In this document: positions 16,939-26,261 of the stretch, one piece after another | Numbering within the stretch: position 1 is the first letter of the stretch | How the letters are laid out: each line of letters opens with the position of its first letter | Origin: Streptomyces microflavus | GTDB taxonomy: Bacteria; Actinomycetota; Actinomycetes; Streptomycetales; Streptomycetaceae | Length of the DNA: 64,000 nucleotides | Assembly (NCBI RefSeq): GCF_014650075.1 | Contig: NZ_BMUG01000020.1 | Coordinates: 1 to 64,000, forward strand | Reading direction: 5' to 3' | Notes under the pieces: model-generated | What the model was told of the DNA's origin: nothing | The model's input: the letters and a program-made list of their open reading frames with translations, nothing else | Database searches by the model: none | Program-made: the position numbers and the translations under genes

Positions 16939-19650
16939 GTGGCTGAGACGGCATCGAAGAAGACGGCAGACAACCGACCGCGCCTGCTCCTCATGGACGG
17001 GCACTCCCTGGCGTACCGGGCGTTCTTCGCCCTGCCCGCGGAGAATTTCACGACGGCGGTGGGGCAGCCGACGAATGCCGTGTACGGCTTCATGTCGATG
17101 CTGGCGAACACCCTGCGTGACGAGGCGCCCACGCACTTCGCGGTCGCGTTCGACGTGTCCCGCAAGACCTGGCGTGCGCAGGAGTTCCCGGAGTACAAGG
17201 CGAACCGCTCCAAGACCCCCGACGAGTTCAAGGGGCAGGTCGAGCTGATCGGCGAGCTGCTGGACGCGATGCACGCGGACCGGTTCGCGGTGGACGGGTT
17301 CGAGGCGGACGACGTCATCGCGACGCTGGCGACCCAGGCCGAGGCGGCCGGGTTCGAGGTGCTGATCGTCACCGGTGACCGGGACTCCTTCCAGCTGATC
17401 ACGGAGAACGTGACCGTGCTGTACCCCACCAAGGGGGTCTCCGAGCTGACCCGGTTCACTCCGGAGAAGGTCGTCGAGAAGTACGGACTCACCCCGCAGC
17501 AGTATCCGGACTTCGCCGCGCTGCGCGGCGACCCGTCGGACAACCTTCCGGGCATCCCCGGCGTCGGTGAGAAGACGGCCGCGAAGTGGATCAACCAGTT
17601 CGGTTCGTTCGCGGAGCTGGTGGAGCGGGCCGACGAGGTCAAGGGCAAGGCCGGGCAGAATTTCCGGGACCACCTGGACGCGGTGAAGATGAACCGGGTC
17701 CTGACCGAGATGGTCCGGGACGTGGAGCTGCCGAAGTCCCCGGCCGAGCTGGAGCGCGCTCCGTACGACCGCACGGCGGTCACCGGTGTCCTGGACATAC
17801 TGGAGATCCGTAACCCGAGCCTGCGTGAGCGTCTTCTCGCCGTCGACCCGGGTGCGGCGGAGGCCGAGCCGCCCGCGCCCGCCGCCGGGATCGAGCTGGA
17901 CGGGGTGGTGCTCGGCTCGGGTGAGGTCGCCCCGTGGCTGGAGGCGCACGGTGCGCAGCCGCTCGGCGTGATGACCGTCGACACCTGGTCGCTGGGCGCC
18001 GGCACGGTCACCGAGGTGGCGCTCGCCGCAGCCGACGGTGCCGCCGCCTGGCTGGACCCGACGCAGCTGGAGGAGGCCGACGAGCGGGCGTTCGCCGCCT
18101 GGGTGTCGGACCCGCAGCGGCCGAAGGTCCTGCACAACGCGAAGAACGTGATGCGGGTCTTCCCCGAGCACGGCTGGCAGCTCGAAGGCGTCGCGATGGA
18201 CACCGCGCTCGCCGCGTATCTGGTGAAGCCGGGCCGCCGCTCCTTCGCCCTGGACGCGCTGGCCGTGGAGTATCTGGGCCGCGAGCTGGCCCCGGCCGCC
18301 GCCTCCGACGGGCAGCTGGCCTTCGGCGCGGACGACCGGGCCGAGGCGGACGCCCTGATGGCGCAGGCCCGCGCCGTGCTCGACCTGGGTGACGCGTTCA
18401 CGACCCGCCTGAAGGAGGTCAACGCCACCGAGCTGCTCCATGACATGGAGCTGCCGACCTCGATCCTCCTGGCCCGTCTGGAGCGGCACGGGATCGCCGC
18501 GGACCGGGCCCATCTGGAGTCCATGGAGGAGCAGTTCGCCGGGACCGTGCAGCAGGCGGTGAAGGAGGCGCACGCGGCGGTGGGCCGGGAGTTCAACCTC
18601 GGTTCGCCCAAGCAGCTCCAGGAGATCCTCTTCGGTGAGCTGGGCCTGCCGAAGACGAAGAAGACCAAGACCGGATACACGACGGACGCGGACGCGCTGG
18701 CCTGGCTGGCCGCGCAGACCGAGCACGAGTTGCCGGTCCTGATGCTGCGCCACCGCGAGCAGGCGAAGCTGAGGGTCACGGTCGAGGGCCTGGTCAAGAC
18801 GATCGCCGCCGACGGCCGGATCCACACCACGTTCAACCAGACGGTGGCGGCGACGGGCCGGCTCTCCTCCACCGACCCCAACCTGCAGAACATCCCCGTC
18901 CGTACGGATGAGGGGCGGGCGATCCGCCGGGGCTTCGTCGTCGGCGAGGGCTTCGAGACGCTGATGACGGCGGACTACAGCCAGATCGAGCTGCGGGTGA
19001 TGGCGCACCTCTCCGAGGACGCCGGTCTCATCGAGGCGTTCACCTCCGGCGAGGACCTGCACACCACGGTCGCCTCGCAGGTCTTCGGCGTCGAGAAGGG
19101 CGCTGTCGACGCGGAGATGCGCCGCAAGATCAAGGCCATGTCGTACGGACTGGCCTACGGTCTCTCCGCGTTCGGCCTCTCCCAGCAGCTGAACATCGAC
19201 CCGGCCGAGGCCCGGGTGCTGATGGACACCTACTTCGAGCGGTTCGGCGGGGTCCGGGACTACCTCCACCGGGTCGTCGAGGAAGCGCGTGCCACCGGGT
19301 ACACGGAGACGATCCTCGGCCGCCGCCGCTATCTCCCCGACCTGAACAGCGACAACCGCCAGCGCCGCGAGGCCGCCGAGCGGATGGCGCTCAACGCCCC
19401 GATCCAGGGCACCGCCGCGGACATCGTGAAGGTGGCGATGCTGCGGGTGGACAAGGCGCTGCGGGAGGCGGAGCTGACCTCGCGGATGCTGCTCCAGGTC
19501 CACGACGAAATCGTGCTGGAGATCGCGAAGGGCGAGCGGAAGCAGGTGGAGCAGATCCTCCGCCACGAGATGGCGAACGCCGTCGAGCTGCGCGCCCCGC
19601 TCGACGTCTCGGTCGGCGTCGGCAAGGACTGGGAGTCGGCGGCCCACTGA
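16939..19650 (+). CDS. polA: DNA polymerase I
   Basis: A 903-residue Pol I that fills gaps in excision repair and removes Okazaki primers. The 5' nuclease domain spans about residues 15-300 (LLLMDGHSLAYRAFF, FEADDVIATLA, VTGDRDSFQL, GIPGVGEKTA). The central 3'-5' exonuclease-like domain lacks the DxE motif and looks inactive, as in many actinobacterial Pol I. The polymerase domain carries DPNLQNIPVR, TADYSQIELRVMAHL, MSYGLAYGLSAFG and LLQVHDEIVLE. The GTG at 16939 is chosen because the damage-type promoter places transcription start on or next to it; the frame is open upstream without a plausible start. Confidence 0.96.
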   Translation: MAETASKKTADNRPRLLLMDGHSLAYRAFFALPAENFTTAVGQPTNAVYGFMSMLANTLRDEAPTHFAVAFDVSRKTWRAQEFPEYKANRSKTPDEFKGQVELIGELLDAMHADRFAVDGFEADDVIATLATQAEAAGFEVLIVTGDRDSFQLITENVTVLYPTKGVSELTRFTPEKVVEKYGLTPQQYPDFAALRGDPSDNLPGIPGVGEKTAAKWINQFGSFAELVERADEVKGKAGQNFRDHLDAVKMNRVLTEMVRDVELPKSPAELERAPYDRTAVTGVLDILEIRNPSLRERLLAVDPGAAEAEPPAPAAGIELDGVVLGSGEVAPWLEAHGAQPLGVMTVDTWSLGAGTVTEVALAAADGAAAWLDPTQLEEADERAFAAWVSDPQRPKVLHNAKNVMRVFPEHGWQLEGVAMDTALAAYLVKPGRRSFALDALAVEYLGRELAPAAASDGQLAFGADDRAEADALMAQARAVLDLGDAFTTRLKEVNATELLHDMELPTSILLARLERHGIAADRAHLESMEEQFAGTVQQAVKEAHAAVGREFNLGSPKQLQEILFGELGLPKTKKTKTGYTTDADALAWLAAQTEHELPVLMLRHREQAKLRVTVEGLVKTIAADGRIHTTFNQTVAATGRLSSTDPNLQNIPVRTDEGRAIRRGFVVGEGFETLMTADYSQIELRVMAHLSEDAGLIEAFTSGEDLHTTVASQVFGVEKGAVDAEMRRKIKAMSYGLAYGLSAFGLSQQLNIDPAEARVLMDTYFERFGGVRDYLHRVVEEARATGYTETILGRRRYLPDLNSDNRQRREAAERMALNAPIQGTAADIVKVAMLRVDKALREAELTSRMLLQVHDEIVLEIAKGERKQVEQILRHEMANAVELRAPLDVSVGVGKDWESAAH

Positions 19651-19665
19651 GCCGGGGGAAACGGG

Positions 19666-19700
19666 AAGGGCCCGGAACCGCATCGCGGTCCCGGGCCCTT
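19666..19700. terminator. Convergent terminator after polA
   Basis: AAGGGCCCGG-A-ACCGC pairs with GCGGT-C-CCGGGCCCTT around a 3-nt loop (one A-C mismatch). It lies between polA and the convergent DUF4184 gene. Confidence 0.75.
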
Positions 19701-19710
19701 ACCCGTGCGG

Positions 19711-20595
19711 CTACTCCCGGCCGGCGGACGCTCCCGTACGGGACTCCTCCGCCCCGGACACCGTCCCCGGGCCGTCGTCCGCCGGCCGCCGCCTGCGCAG
19801 CAGCCGCATCCACACCCCGTACAGCAGCAGTCCGGCCGCAAGTCCCGCGCCCGCGCCGAAGCAGGCGGTCGGGATGATGTCGAGCGGGTTCTCGATGCGC
19901 CCGAAGTGGGCGTACCAGCGCACGCACCGGTGGGCGGTCCCCAGCACCACGCAGCCGGCCAGCAGTCCGAGCGCGCCCCACCGTTCGCCCCGGCCGAGCG
20001 ACGGGAGCGCCGGGTCCACGGGCGCCGGGGCGTCGGCGGTGCGTCGCAGCCCGGTGGCGACGAACCAGCCGAGCACCACCAGCGCCAGCGCCGAGCTGCC
20101 GTACTGCGCGAACTGGTAGAGCGGGAAGCCGCCGACGGTCCGGTTGAGGAACGGCAGCAACTCCGTGCCCCACCTGCTGTGATGGGTGAACGCGTCCCAC
20201 ACCACATGCGTGGCGGCACCGAGTGCGGCGGACCGCACGAACCACAGCCAGGCGGACGGCCCGAACGTTTCGCGGGTCCACCGCTGTCCCCGTACGAAGG
20301 TGTGGACGCGGCCCCGTACCCGTACCGGAAGCAGTGCAACCAGCGGCTCGCGCAGCGCCGCCCACACGGCCACCAGCACGGCCGCGATCAGCACGTTCAC
20401 GGTGACCACACCGAGGAAGGTGTGCGTGAAGTCACCGAACTCCATGGCCCCGGGGATCACCGTGTCCGCGAAGTAGGTGACGTCGGGCGCGAACGAGCCG
20501 GCGACGAGCGCCGAGGGGAACAGCCCCCAGCGGGCGGTCCCGTTCCGGCGGATCGCCGGGAGCACGGCGGCGGCATGGCTGAGGGTGAACGGCAT
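19711..20595 (-). CDS. DUF4184 family membrane protein
   Basis: A 294-residue polytopic membrane protein starting MPFTLSHAAAVLPAIRR, the hallmark opening of DUF4184 proteins. It has about six hydrophobic segments. Conserved polar pieces include FAPDVTYF, THTFLGVV and HVVWDAFTHHSRWG; the His/Asp pattern resembles membrane-bound metal-dependent hydrolases (YdjM-like), though catalysis is not shown. The tail is Arg-rich and hydrophilic. The minus-strand frame remains open far upstream of 20595, but that part is antisense shadow of the transglycosylase gene. Confidence 0.85.
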   Translation of the reverse strand: MPFTLSHAAAVLPAIRRNGTARWGLFPSALVAGSFAPDVTYFADTVIPGAMEFGDFTHTFLGVVTVNVLIAAVLVAVWAALREPLVALLPVRVRGRVHTFVRGQRWTRETFGPSAWLWFVRSAALGAATHVVWDAFTHHSRWGTELLPFLNRTVGGFPLYQFAQYGSSALALVVLGWFVATGLRRTADAPAPVDPALPSLGRGERWGALGLLAGCVVLGTAHRCVRWYAHFGRIENPLDIIPTACFGAGAGLAAGLLLYGVWMRLLRRRRPADDGPGTVSGAEESRTGASAGRE

Positions 20596-20796
20596 GGCGG
20601 CAAGTATGCGCGAACGTCGGGTACCGCACCTCGGGGCACCCTCCGTTGCCCTCCCGGACCACGTGTGCGCGGGAACGTGAAAAAACAGTAAGAAGCGGTC
20701 AGGGTGCGGTGCCCGGGCGTCACGAGGTGCCGTAGGGTCGCTTGAGTCTTGCGCTGGGGAGCGCGAGCAGCCTTCGAGGGGGAGGGACCGGAACGT

Positions 20797-22512
20797 ATGG
20801 CAGCGCACATTCGACGACGTCTGCGCAAGGGGGCCACGACCACCGCGGTGGCGGCGGCCGCCGTGGCGGCGCTCGCGGCTTCCCAGGCCCCCGCGGCCCC
20901 GCTGACCGAAGGGTCCACGGGCGGCGACCAGCAGGCCGCCGGCGGTGAGTCGGGCGGCCCGGAGGACGATGCCGCCACGGGCAACTCGCCGTACTACACC
21001 GACCTTCCGCCCCTCGTCACGCCCGACCGGCCCGGTTCGTCCAGTAATCTCCCGGCCGCCACCGGCAGTGCGGAAGCGGGCATTCCGGCCTCCGTCCTGG
21101 CCGCGTACAAGCAGGCCGAGCGGACCGTGGCGGGCACCGACCCGGCCTGCCGGCTGCCCTGGCAGCTCCTCGCCGCGATCGGCAAGGTCGAGTCCGGCCA
21201 GGCCCGCGGCGGCAAGGTCGACGCGAACGGCACCACCCCCTCCCCGATACTCGGCCCGGCCCTCAACGGCCAGGGCTTCGCACTGATCAAGGACACCGAC
21301 GGCGGGGCGTACGACGGTGACGCCGTCCACGACCGCGCGGTCGGCCCGATGCAGTTCATCCCGTCGACCTGGGCCACCTGGGGCCAGGACGCGAACGGCG
21401 ACGGCCGCAAGGACCCCAACAACATCTACGACGCGGCGCTCGCCGCCGGGCGCTACCTCTGCGCGGGCGGCCGGGACCTCGCCGTCGCGGCCGATCTCGA
21501 CCGGGCCGTACTGAGCTACAACCAGTCGACGGAGTACCTGCGTACGGTCCGCTCCTGGTTCGCGTACTACCAGCGCGGTACGCACGAGGTGCCCGACGGC
21601 AGCGGAGTCCTCCCCACCTCTCCCAGCACCCCGACGCCGAGCCCCACCCCCGGCGGGACGACGAGCCCGACGCCGTCCCCGTCGCCCTCCAAGTCCGGCG
21701 GTACGAAGCCGAGCCCCGGCCCCTCGAAGCCCGGCGGCGGCTCCAGCCCGACCCCGAAGCCCACGCCGACGCCGACCCCGCCCCCGAAGCCGACCCCGCC
21801 CCCGGCCGACACTCTCGGCTCCCTGGAGAACGCGGGCACCGGCCCCCTCACCGCCACCGCGGGCGGGACGTTCGACGAGCGGGTCTCCGTCCGCGCCCGC
21901 AACGCCCTCGGCGCACCGATGGCCCAGCTGCCCGTCACCTTCACCGTCACCGGGTCCACCGGCACCCTCTTCGACGGCGGCCGGAAGACGGTCACGGTCC
22001 TCAGCAAGGCCGACGGCACCGCCACCGCACCGGCGCTCAAGGCGGGCGAGAAGTCCGGCGACTTCACCGTGACCGCCACCGCCGGCACCACCCGGCCGCG
22101 CACCCTGACGTACGCGGCGAGCGTCACCGCCCGCCAGGCCGACGTGATCGTACGGACGGACAGCAAGGCGCTCGTCGCGGCGCCCGGCGAGAAGTTCGCG
22201 GACGCGGTCACCCTCAAGGCCACGTACAAGGGCGCCGCAGCCGCCGGAGTGGCCGTCACCGCCACCCTGGTCGCGGATGCCGACAAGCCCGCCGAGAACG
22301 ACAGGGGCCCGCACTTCAAGGACGCGGACGGCAAGCCGCTGCGCACCCTGGCCCTCACGACGGACGCCGACGGGCTGCTCCGGCTCCCGGACCTCTTCGC
22401 CGACGAGAACCCGGGCACGTACCAGCTGGTGCTCACCACCGAGGGCGGCGCCACGGTCGTCATCGAGCTCACCGTGGAAGCGGCCGAGGAGACGGCGCCC
22501 CCTGAAGCCTGA
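20797..22512 (+). CDS. Secreted lytic transglycosylase with Pro/Thr/Ser linker and Ig-like C-terminal domains
   Basis: A 571-residue exported cell-wall enzyme. It has a signal peptide at residues 1-34. A transglycosylase SLT domain follows at about 105-265, with the catalytic Glu in WQLLAAIGKVESG and downstream motifs VGPMQFIPSTWATWG and NNIYDAALAAGRYLC. A proline-rich linker runs from about 275 to 345. Two repeated beta-sandwich modules come last (TAGGTFDERVSVRARNALG and APGEKFADAVTLKATYKG), resembling Big/invasin-type domains that probably hold the enzyme in the wall. The ATG has GGAGGGAC at 20781-20788. TAGGGT at 20733-20738 is a likely -10. Confidence 0.88.
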   Translation: MAAHIRRRLRKGATTTAVAAAAVAALAASQAPAAPLTEGSTGGDQQAAGGESGGPEDDAATGNSPYYTDLPPLVTPDRPGSSSNLPAATGSAEAGIPASVLAAYKQAERTVAGTDPACRLPWQLLAAIGKVESGQARGGKVDANGTTPSPILGPALNGQGFALIKDTDGGAYDGDAVHDRAVGPMQFIPSTWATWGQDANGDGRKDPNNIYDAALAAGRYLCAGGRDLAVAADLDRAVLSYNQSTEYLRTVRSWFAYYQRGTHEVPDGSGVLPTSPSTPTPSPTPGGTTSPTPSPSPSKSGGTKPSPGPSKPGGGSSPTPKPTPTPTPPPKPTPPPADTLGSLENAGTGPLTATAGGTFDERVSVRARNALGAPMAQLPVTFTVTGSTGTLFDGGRKTVTVLSKADGTATAPALKAGEKSGDFTVTATAGTTRPRTLTYAASVTARQADVIVRTDSKALVAAPGEKFADAVTLKATYKGAAAAGVAVTATLVADADKPAENDRGPHFKDADGKPLRTLALTTDADGLLRLPDLFADENPGTYQLVLTTEGGATVVIELTVEAAEETAPPEA

Positions 22513-22529
22513 CCCGCCCGCTCTCCCGA

Positions 22530-22560
22530 CAGCCCCCGCACCCACCCGGTGCGGGGGCTG
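22530..22560 (+). terminator. 13-bp perfect terminator hairpin
   Basis: CAGCCCCCGCACC (22530-22542) and its exact reverse complement (22548-22560) enclose a 5-nt loop, 17 bp after the transglycosylase stop. Confidence 0.85.
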
Positions 22561-22645
22561 TCCGCGCTGTTCTCATCTCACGCCCGGGTTGCTACGGTGC
22601 CCCAGCCCTGACGCCCCATCAGATCACCGTCCCGGGAGGCCGAGC

Positions 22646-22783
22646 ATGCGTGCCCTCGTCGCCGCCGCCATCGGACTGGCCGCCGCCCTCGCGCTGGTGT
22701 TCACGATCTCCGCCGTCGGCTCCCCGCCCGGCGAGACCTCACCGAAACCCCTGCTCACCACCGTCCCGGGCCCCAAGCAGTAG
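22646..22783 (+). CDS. Small SPW_0924-like membrane or secreted peptide (45 aa)
   Basis: A 45-residue peptide: MRALVAAAIGLAAALALVF followed by a short segment ending GETSPKPLLTTVPGPKQ. One N-terminal hydrophobic helix makes it membrane-anchored or exported. The GETSPKPLLTTVP end is the recognisable part of the small Streptomyces family annotated as SPW_0924. The ATG has GGGAGG 6 nt upstream. It ends 24 bp before the next gene and is probably co-transcribed with it. Function is unknown. Confidence 0.75.
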   Translation: MRALVAAAIGLAAALALVFTISAVGSPPGETSPKPLLTTVPGPKQ

Positions 22784-22807
22784 CCCAGCGAGGGAGAGGT
22801 CACCACC

Positions 22808-23773
22808 ATGCGCCGCCGAGCCGGTCTCGTACTCCTGGCCTTCGCCGTCTTCTTCGCCGCCCTGTCGCCCCTGCTGCGCTGGTACGCCTTCCCCCGCCTG
22901 GCCAAGGTCCCGCCGAACCAGTACCAGGAAGTCGTCCTGGAGGCGAAGCCCGCCACCCTCCTCGACTACACGACCCTCAAGGCGAAGGAGGTCGAGAAGG
23001 TCACCATCGTCCAGACGCTCAAGGGCAATGTGGAGGAGTCCGAGAAGATCGAACGCAGCGCCGGGCGGGACGTCGTCGTCTGGGACGCGCTCTCCTACAT
23101 CCAGGGCCCCGACGGCAAGATGGTCTCCGAGATCCCCGAGCGCTACATCTTCGACGCCCACACCCAGGCCCCCGTCAACGCCACCGGCGAGATGGTCGAC
23201 GGCGACCCGGTCCGGCGCACGGGCATCGAGTTCAAGTGGCCCTTCCTCACCGAGAAGCGGGACTACGAGTACTTCGACGCCCAGAGCCGCACCACCGCGC
23301 CCATCCACTACAAGGGCACCCGCACCTTCCGCGGCCTGGAGGTCTACTACTTCGAGCAGACGATCCCGTGGACCAAGGTCCCGATGCCGAAGAAGATGCC
23401 CATCGAGGGCGTCACCGCCGAGCAGATCACGCAGACCGGCATCACCCGCTGGTACACCACCAAGCGCATGTTCTGGGTCGACCCCGTCACCGGAGCCCCG
23501 GTCAACGGCGAGGAGATCCACCGGGAGGAGCTGCGCAACGCCAAGAAGATGGGCATGTCCGAGGACACCGTCACCGCGTTCTCCGGCCATGTGAAGATGC
23601 GCGAGGACTACATCGTGGACACCGTCGGCCTGGTGAAGTCCCAGCGCGTCCTGGTCCTCCTCCTCACCTCCTACCTGCCCTGGGGCTTCCTCGGCCTCGG
23701 TATCGGCCTGCTCGCACTGGCCCTGTGGCTGGAGGCCCGCTCCCGGACACCGCGGGAACCTACGAGCGCTTGA
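22808..23773 (+). CDS. DUF3068 family protein (PorA-like annotation)
   Basis: A 321-residue membrane-anchored protein. An N-terminal hydrophobic helix (residues 5-25) and a C-terminal transmembrane helix (about 280-305, VLLLTSYLPWGFLGLGIGLLA) bracket a large extracytoplasmic domain. That domain has the DUF3068 features DALSYIQGPDG, FDAHTQAPVN, GIEFKWPFLTEKRDYEYFD and RMFWVDPVTGAPVNGEE. Some databases call this family PorA-like; nothing here shows a pore. The GAGGTCACCACC upstream gives a modest ribosome-binding site. Its last 14 bp overlap the end of the convergent hrpB gene. Confidence 0.85.
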   Translation: MRRRAGLVLLAFAVFFAALSPLLRWYAFPRLAKVPPNQYQEVVLEAKPATLLDYTTLKAKEVEKVTIVQTLKGNVEESEKIERSAGRDVVVWDALSYIQGPDGKMVSEIPERYIFDAHTQAPVNATGEMVDGDPVRRTGIEFKWPFLTEKRDYEYFDAQSRTTAPIHYKGTRTFRGLEVYYFEQTIPWTKVPMPKKMPIEGVTAEQITQTGITRWYTTKRMFWVDPVTGAPVNGEEIHREELRNAKKMGMSEDTVTAFSGHVKMREDYIVDTVGLVKSQRVLVLLLTSYLPWGFLGLGIGLLALALWLEARSRTPREPTSA

Positions 23774-26261
23774 GCCGCGCCGAGGTGTACCGCGTCGCCT
23801 GTACGGTCGTGGGGTCCTCCGGCCACGGGTGCTTCGGGTAGCGGCCGCGCAGCTCCGCCCGTACGGCCTTGTAGCCGTCCTGCCAGAACGACGCCAGGTC
23901 CGCCGTGACAGCGGCGGGCCGCCCGGCGGGGGAGAGCAGATGGACCAGGACCGGCACCCCGGCCACCCGGGGCGTCTCGCTCAGCCCGAACAACTCCTGG
24001 AGCTTCACCGCGAGTACGGGCTGTTCGCCGCCGTACTCGACCCGGATACGGGAGCCGCTCGGCACCTCGATCCGCTCCGGCGCCAGCTCGTCCAGCCGCA
24101 CCGCCTCACCCGTCGCCCACGGCAGCAGCCGGCGCAGCGCCTGGCCCGCGTCGATCCGGCCCAGGTCGGAGCGGCGCCGGGCCCGGGAAAGCTCCGGCTC
24201 CAGCCACGCCCCGGTCTCCGCCGGCAGCGCCTCGTCCGAGACGTCCGGCCACGGCGCGCCCAGCACCCGGTGCAGGAACGCCAGACGCAGCCGGAACTGC
24301 TCACTGTCCCGGGTCCACCGCAGCAGCCCGAGCCCCTCCCGCCGCAGCCCCTCCACCAGGGCCCCGCGCACCAGCTCCGGATCCGGCTGCTTCAGCGGCC
24401 GCACCGACAGCTCCACCGCCCCCACCCGGTCCACCGACCGGGCCACCACCTCGCCGTCCACCCAGCGGACCTCCTCGCCGCGCACCCGCAGGTGCCCGGC
24501 GGCCAGGAGCGCGGTGGGCTCGTCGACCACCGCCGCCAGCCGCACCCGGGCGGAGGCCGCGTGGGAGGGCCGGTCCGCGACGGCGACGGCCAGCCAGGGC
24601 GCGCTGCGCAGCCGCGACCCGTCCCGCAGCTCCGCGCCGGTCCCCGACACCATGAGGAAGGCCCCGTCGCCTCGGGCCCGCGCCACCCGCTCGGGGAACG
24701 CCAGCGCGGCGACGAGCCCCACGACGGCGTCATCGGAGCGGCTCTCGCCGGAGCCGGCGCCCTCCACCTGGGACGACAGCCGCCGCACCTCCTGCTTCCA
24801 CCGCGCCGCGTACCCGTCCTGACCCCGGCGGGCGGTCCGCAGCGCCGCCGCGAGATCGTCCCCGTACTCCCTCGGCGGCTCCTCGCTGAGCAGGGCCACC
24901 ACCTCCGCGGCCCGCCGCGCCCCGGCCTCCTTCGCGCCGTCCAGCAGGGCGCGGGCCAGCCGGGGGTGCAGCCCGAGCCGGGACATCCGTACGCCGCGTG
25001 TCGTGACCCGGCCCTCCGCGTCCACCGCGCCGATCGCCTCCAGCACCTCCCGGGCGGCGCCCATCGCCCCGGCGGGCGGCGGGTCCAGCAGCGCGAGCGA
25101 GGAGGCGCCCGGGTCGCCCCAGCACGCCGCCTGGAGCGCGAACGCCGCGAGGTCGGCGACCTTGATCTCCGGGGCCGGGAAGCGCGCGAGCCGCCCGTCC
25201 TCGGCCTGCTCCCAGCACCGGTACACCGCCCCCGGCGCCTCCCGCCCCGCCCGGCCCGCACGCTGCCGCCCGGCCGCCTGCGAGGCCCGGACGGTGGTCA
25301 GGGCGCTCAGGCCCCGGGCATGGTCGGTACGGGGTTCCCGGGCGAGGCCCGAGTCGACGACGACCCGCACACCGGGCACGGTCAGGGACGACTCCGCCAC
25401 GGAGGTCGCCAGGATCACCCGCCGCCCGCCGGAGGACCCGGCGAGCACCGCGTCCTGCACGGCGGCCGGGGCGCGCCCGTGGACCTGGAGCACCTCGGCG
25501 TCCGCCCCGGCGAGCTGCCCGGCCACCCGCGAGATCTCCCCGACGCCGGGCAGGAAGCAGAGCACGTCCCCCTCCCGCTCACCGAGCGCCCGGCGCACGG
25601 TGGCAGCCACATGCGTCAGCAGCGCCGGGTCGACGCGCATCCCGTGCGGCGGCTTCACCGGCCGGGCGGGCGGCGCCCAGACCACTTCCACCGGATACGA
25701 GACGCCCTGGGCCTCGACCACCGGGGCGTCCCCCAACAGCCGCGCCCACCCCTCCGCGTCCGTCGTCGCGGAGGCCGCCACCAGCCGCAGATCGGGCCGG
25801 ATCGCCTCCCGTACGTCGAGGAGGAAGGCGGCCACCGTGTCGGCGTCCAGATGGCGCTCGTGGCACTCGTCGATGATCACCACGTCGACCCCGGCCAGCT
25901 CCTGGTCGCGCTGGAGCCGCTGGAGCAGCACCCCGGTCGTCACGACCTCCACCACCGTGTCCCGCCCCACCACGCGCTCCCCGCGCACGGTGAAGCCGAT
26001 CCGCCCGCCCGGCTGCTCGCCCAGCAGCCACGCCATGCGCCGCGCCGCCGCCCGTGCGGCGATGCGGCGCGGCTCGGCGACCACGACCCGGCGCACCGGG
26101 CTCTCGCCGGTCAGCCCGGCCAGGACCAGCGGGACGAGGGTCGTCTTTCCGGTGCCGGGCGGGGCGCAGAGGACGGCGACGCCCCGGTCGTCGAGCGCGC
26201 GCCGGAGGGCGGGCACGGCGGTGCGGACGGGCAGCAGGTCGAGGGCTTGGGTGCGGATCAC
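23760..26261 (-). CDS. hrpB: ATP-dependent helicase HrpB
   Basis: An 833-residue DEAH-box helicase. Walker A is APPGTGKTTLVPLVL near residue 35, Walker B/DEAH is VVIIDECHERHLD, and motif VI is QRAGRAGREAPG. It has the HrpB-specific C-terminal domain (PSGSRIRVEYGGEQPVLAVKLQELFGL and HLLSPAGRPAAVTADL). Cellular role is poorly known; relatives act on RNA. The GTG at 26261 overlaps the stop of the upstream methyltransferase (GTGA), so translation is coupled and this GTG is the best start. The 3' end overlaps DUF3068 by 14 bp. Confidence 0.93.
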   Translation of the reverse strand: MIRTQALDLLPVRTAVPALRRALDDRGVAVLCAPPGTGKTTLVPLVLAGLTGESPVRRVVVAEPRRIAARAAARRMAWLLGEQPGGRIGFTVRGERVVGRDTVVEVVTTGVLLQRLQRDQELAGVDVVIIDECHERHLDADTVAAFLLDVREAIRPDLRLVAASATTDAEGWARLLGDAPVVEAQGVSYPVEVVWAPPARPVKPPHGMRVDPALLTHVAATVRRALGEREGDVLCFLPGVGEISRVAGQLAGADAEVLQVHGRAPAAVQDAVLAGSSGGRRVILATSVAESSLTVPGVRVVVDSGLAREPRTDHARGLSALTTVRASQAAGRQRAGRAGREAPGAVYRCWEQAEDGRLARFPAPEIKVADLAAFALQAACWGDPGASSLALLDPPPAGAMGAAREVLEAIGAVDAEGRVTTRGVRMSRLGLHPRLARALLDGAKEAGARRAAEVVALLSEEPPREYGDDLAAALRTARRGQDGYAARWKQEVRRLSSQVEGAGSGESRSDDAVVGLVAALAFPERVARARGDGAFLMVSGTGAELRDGSRLRSAPWLAVAVADRPSHAASARVRLAAVVDEPTALLAAGHLRVRGEEVRWVDGEVVARSVDRVGAVELSVRPLKQPDPELVRGALVEGLRREGLGLLRWTRDSEQFRLRLAFLHRVLGAPWPDVSDEALPAETGAWLEPELSRARRRSDLGRIDAGQALRRLLPWATGEAVRLDELAPERIEVPSGSRIRVEYGGEQPVLAVKLQELFGLSETPRVAGVPVLVHLLSPAGRPAAVTADLASFWQDGYKAVRAELRGRYPKHPWPEDPTTVQATRYTSARLKRS

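Noticed and set aside
20596..22545. N-terminal extension of the DUF4184 gene on the minus strand
   Set aside because: Antisense to the transglycosylase; the DUF4184 family start is at 20595.
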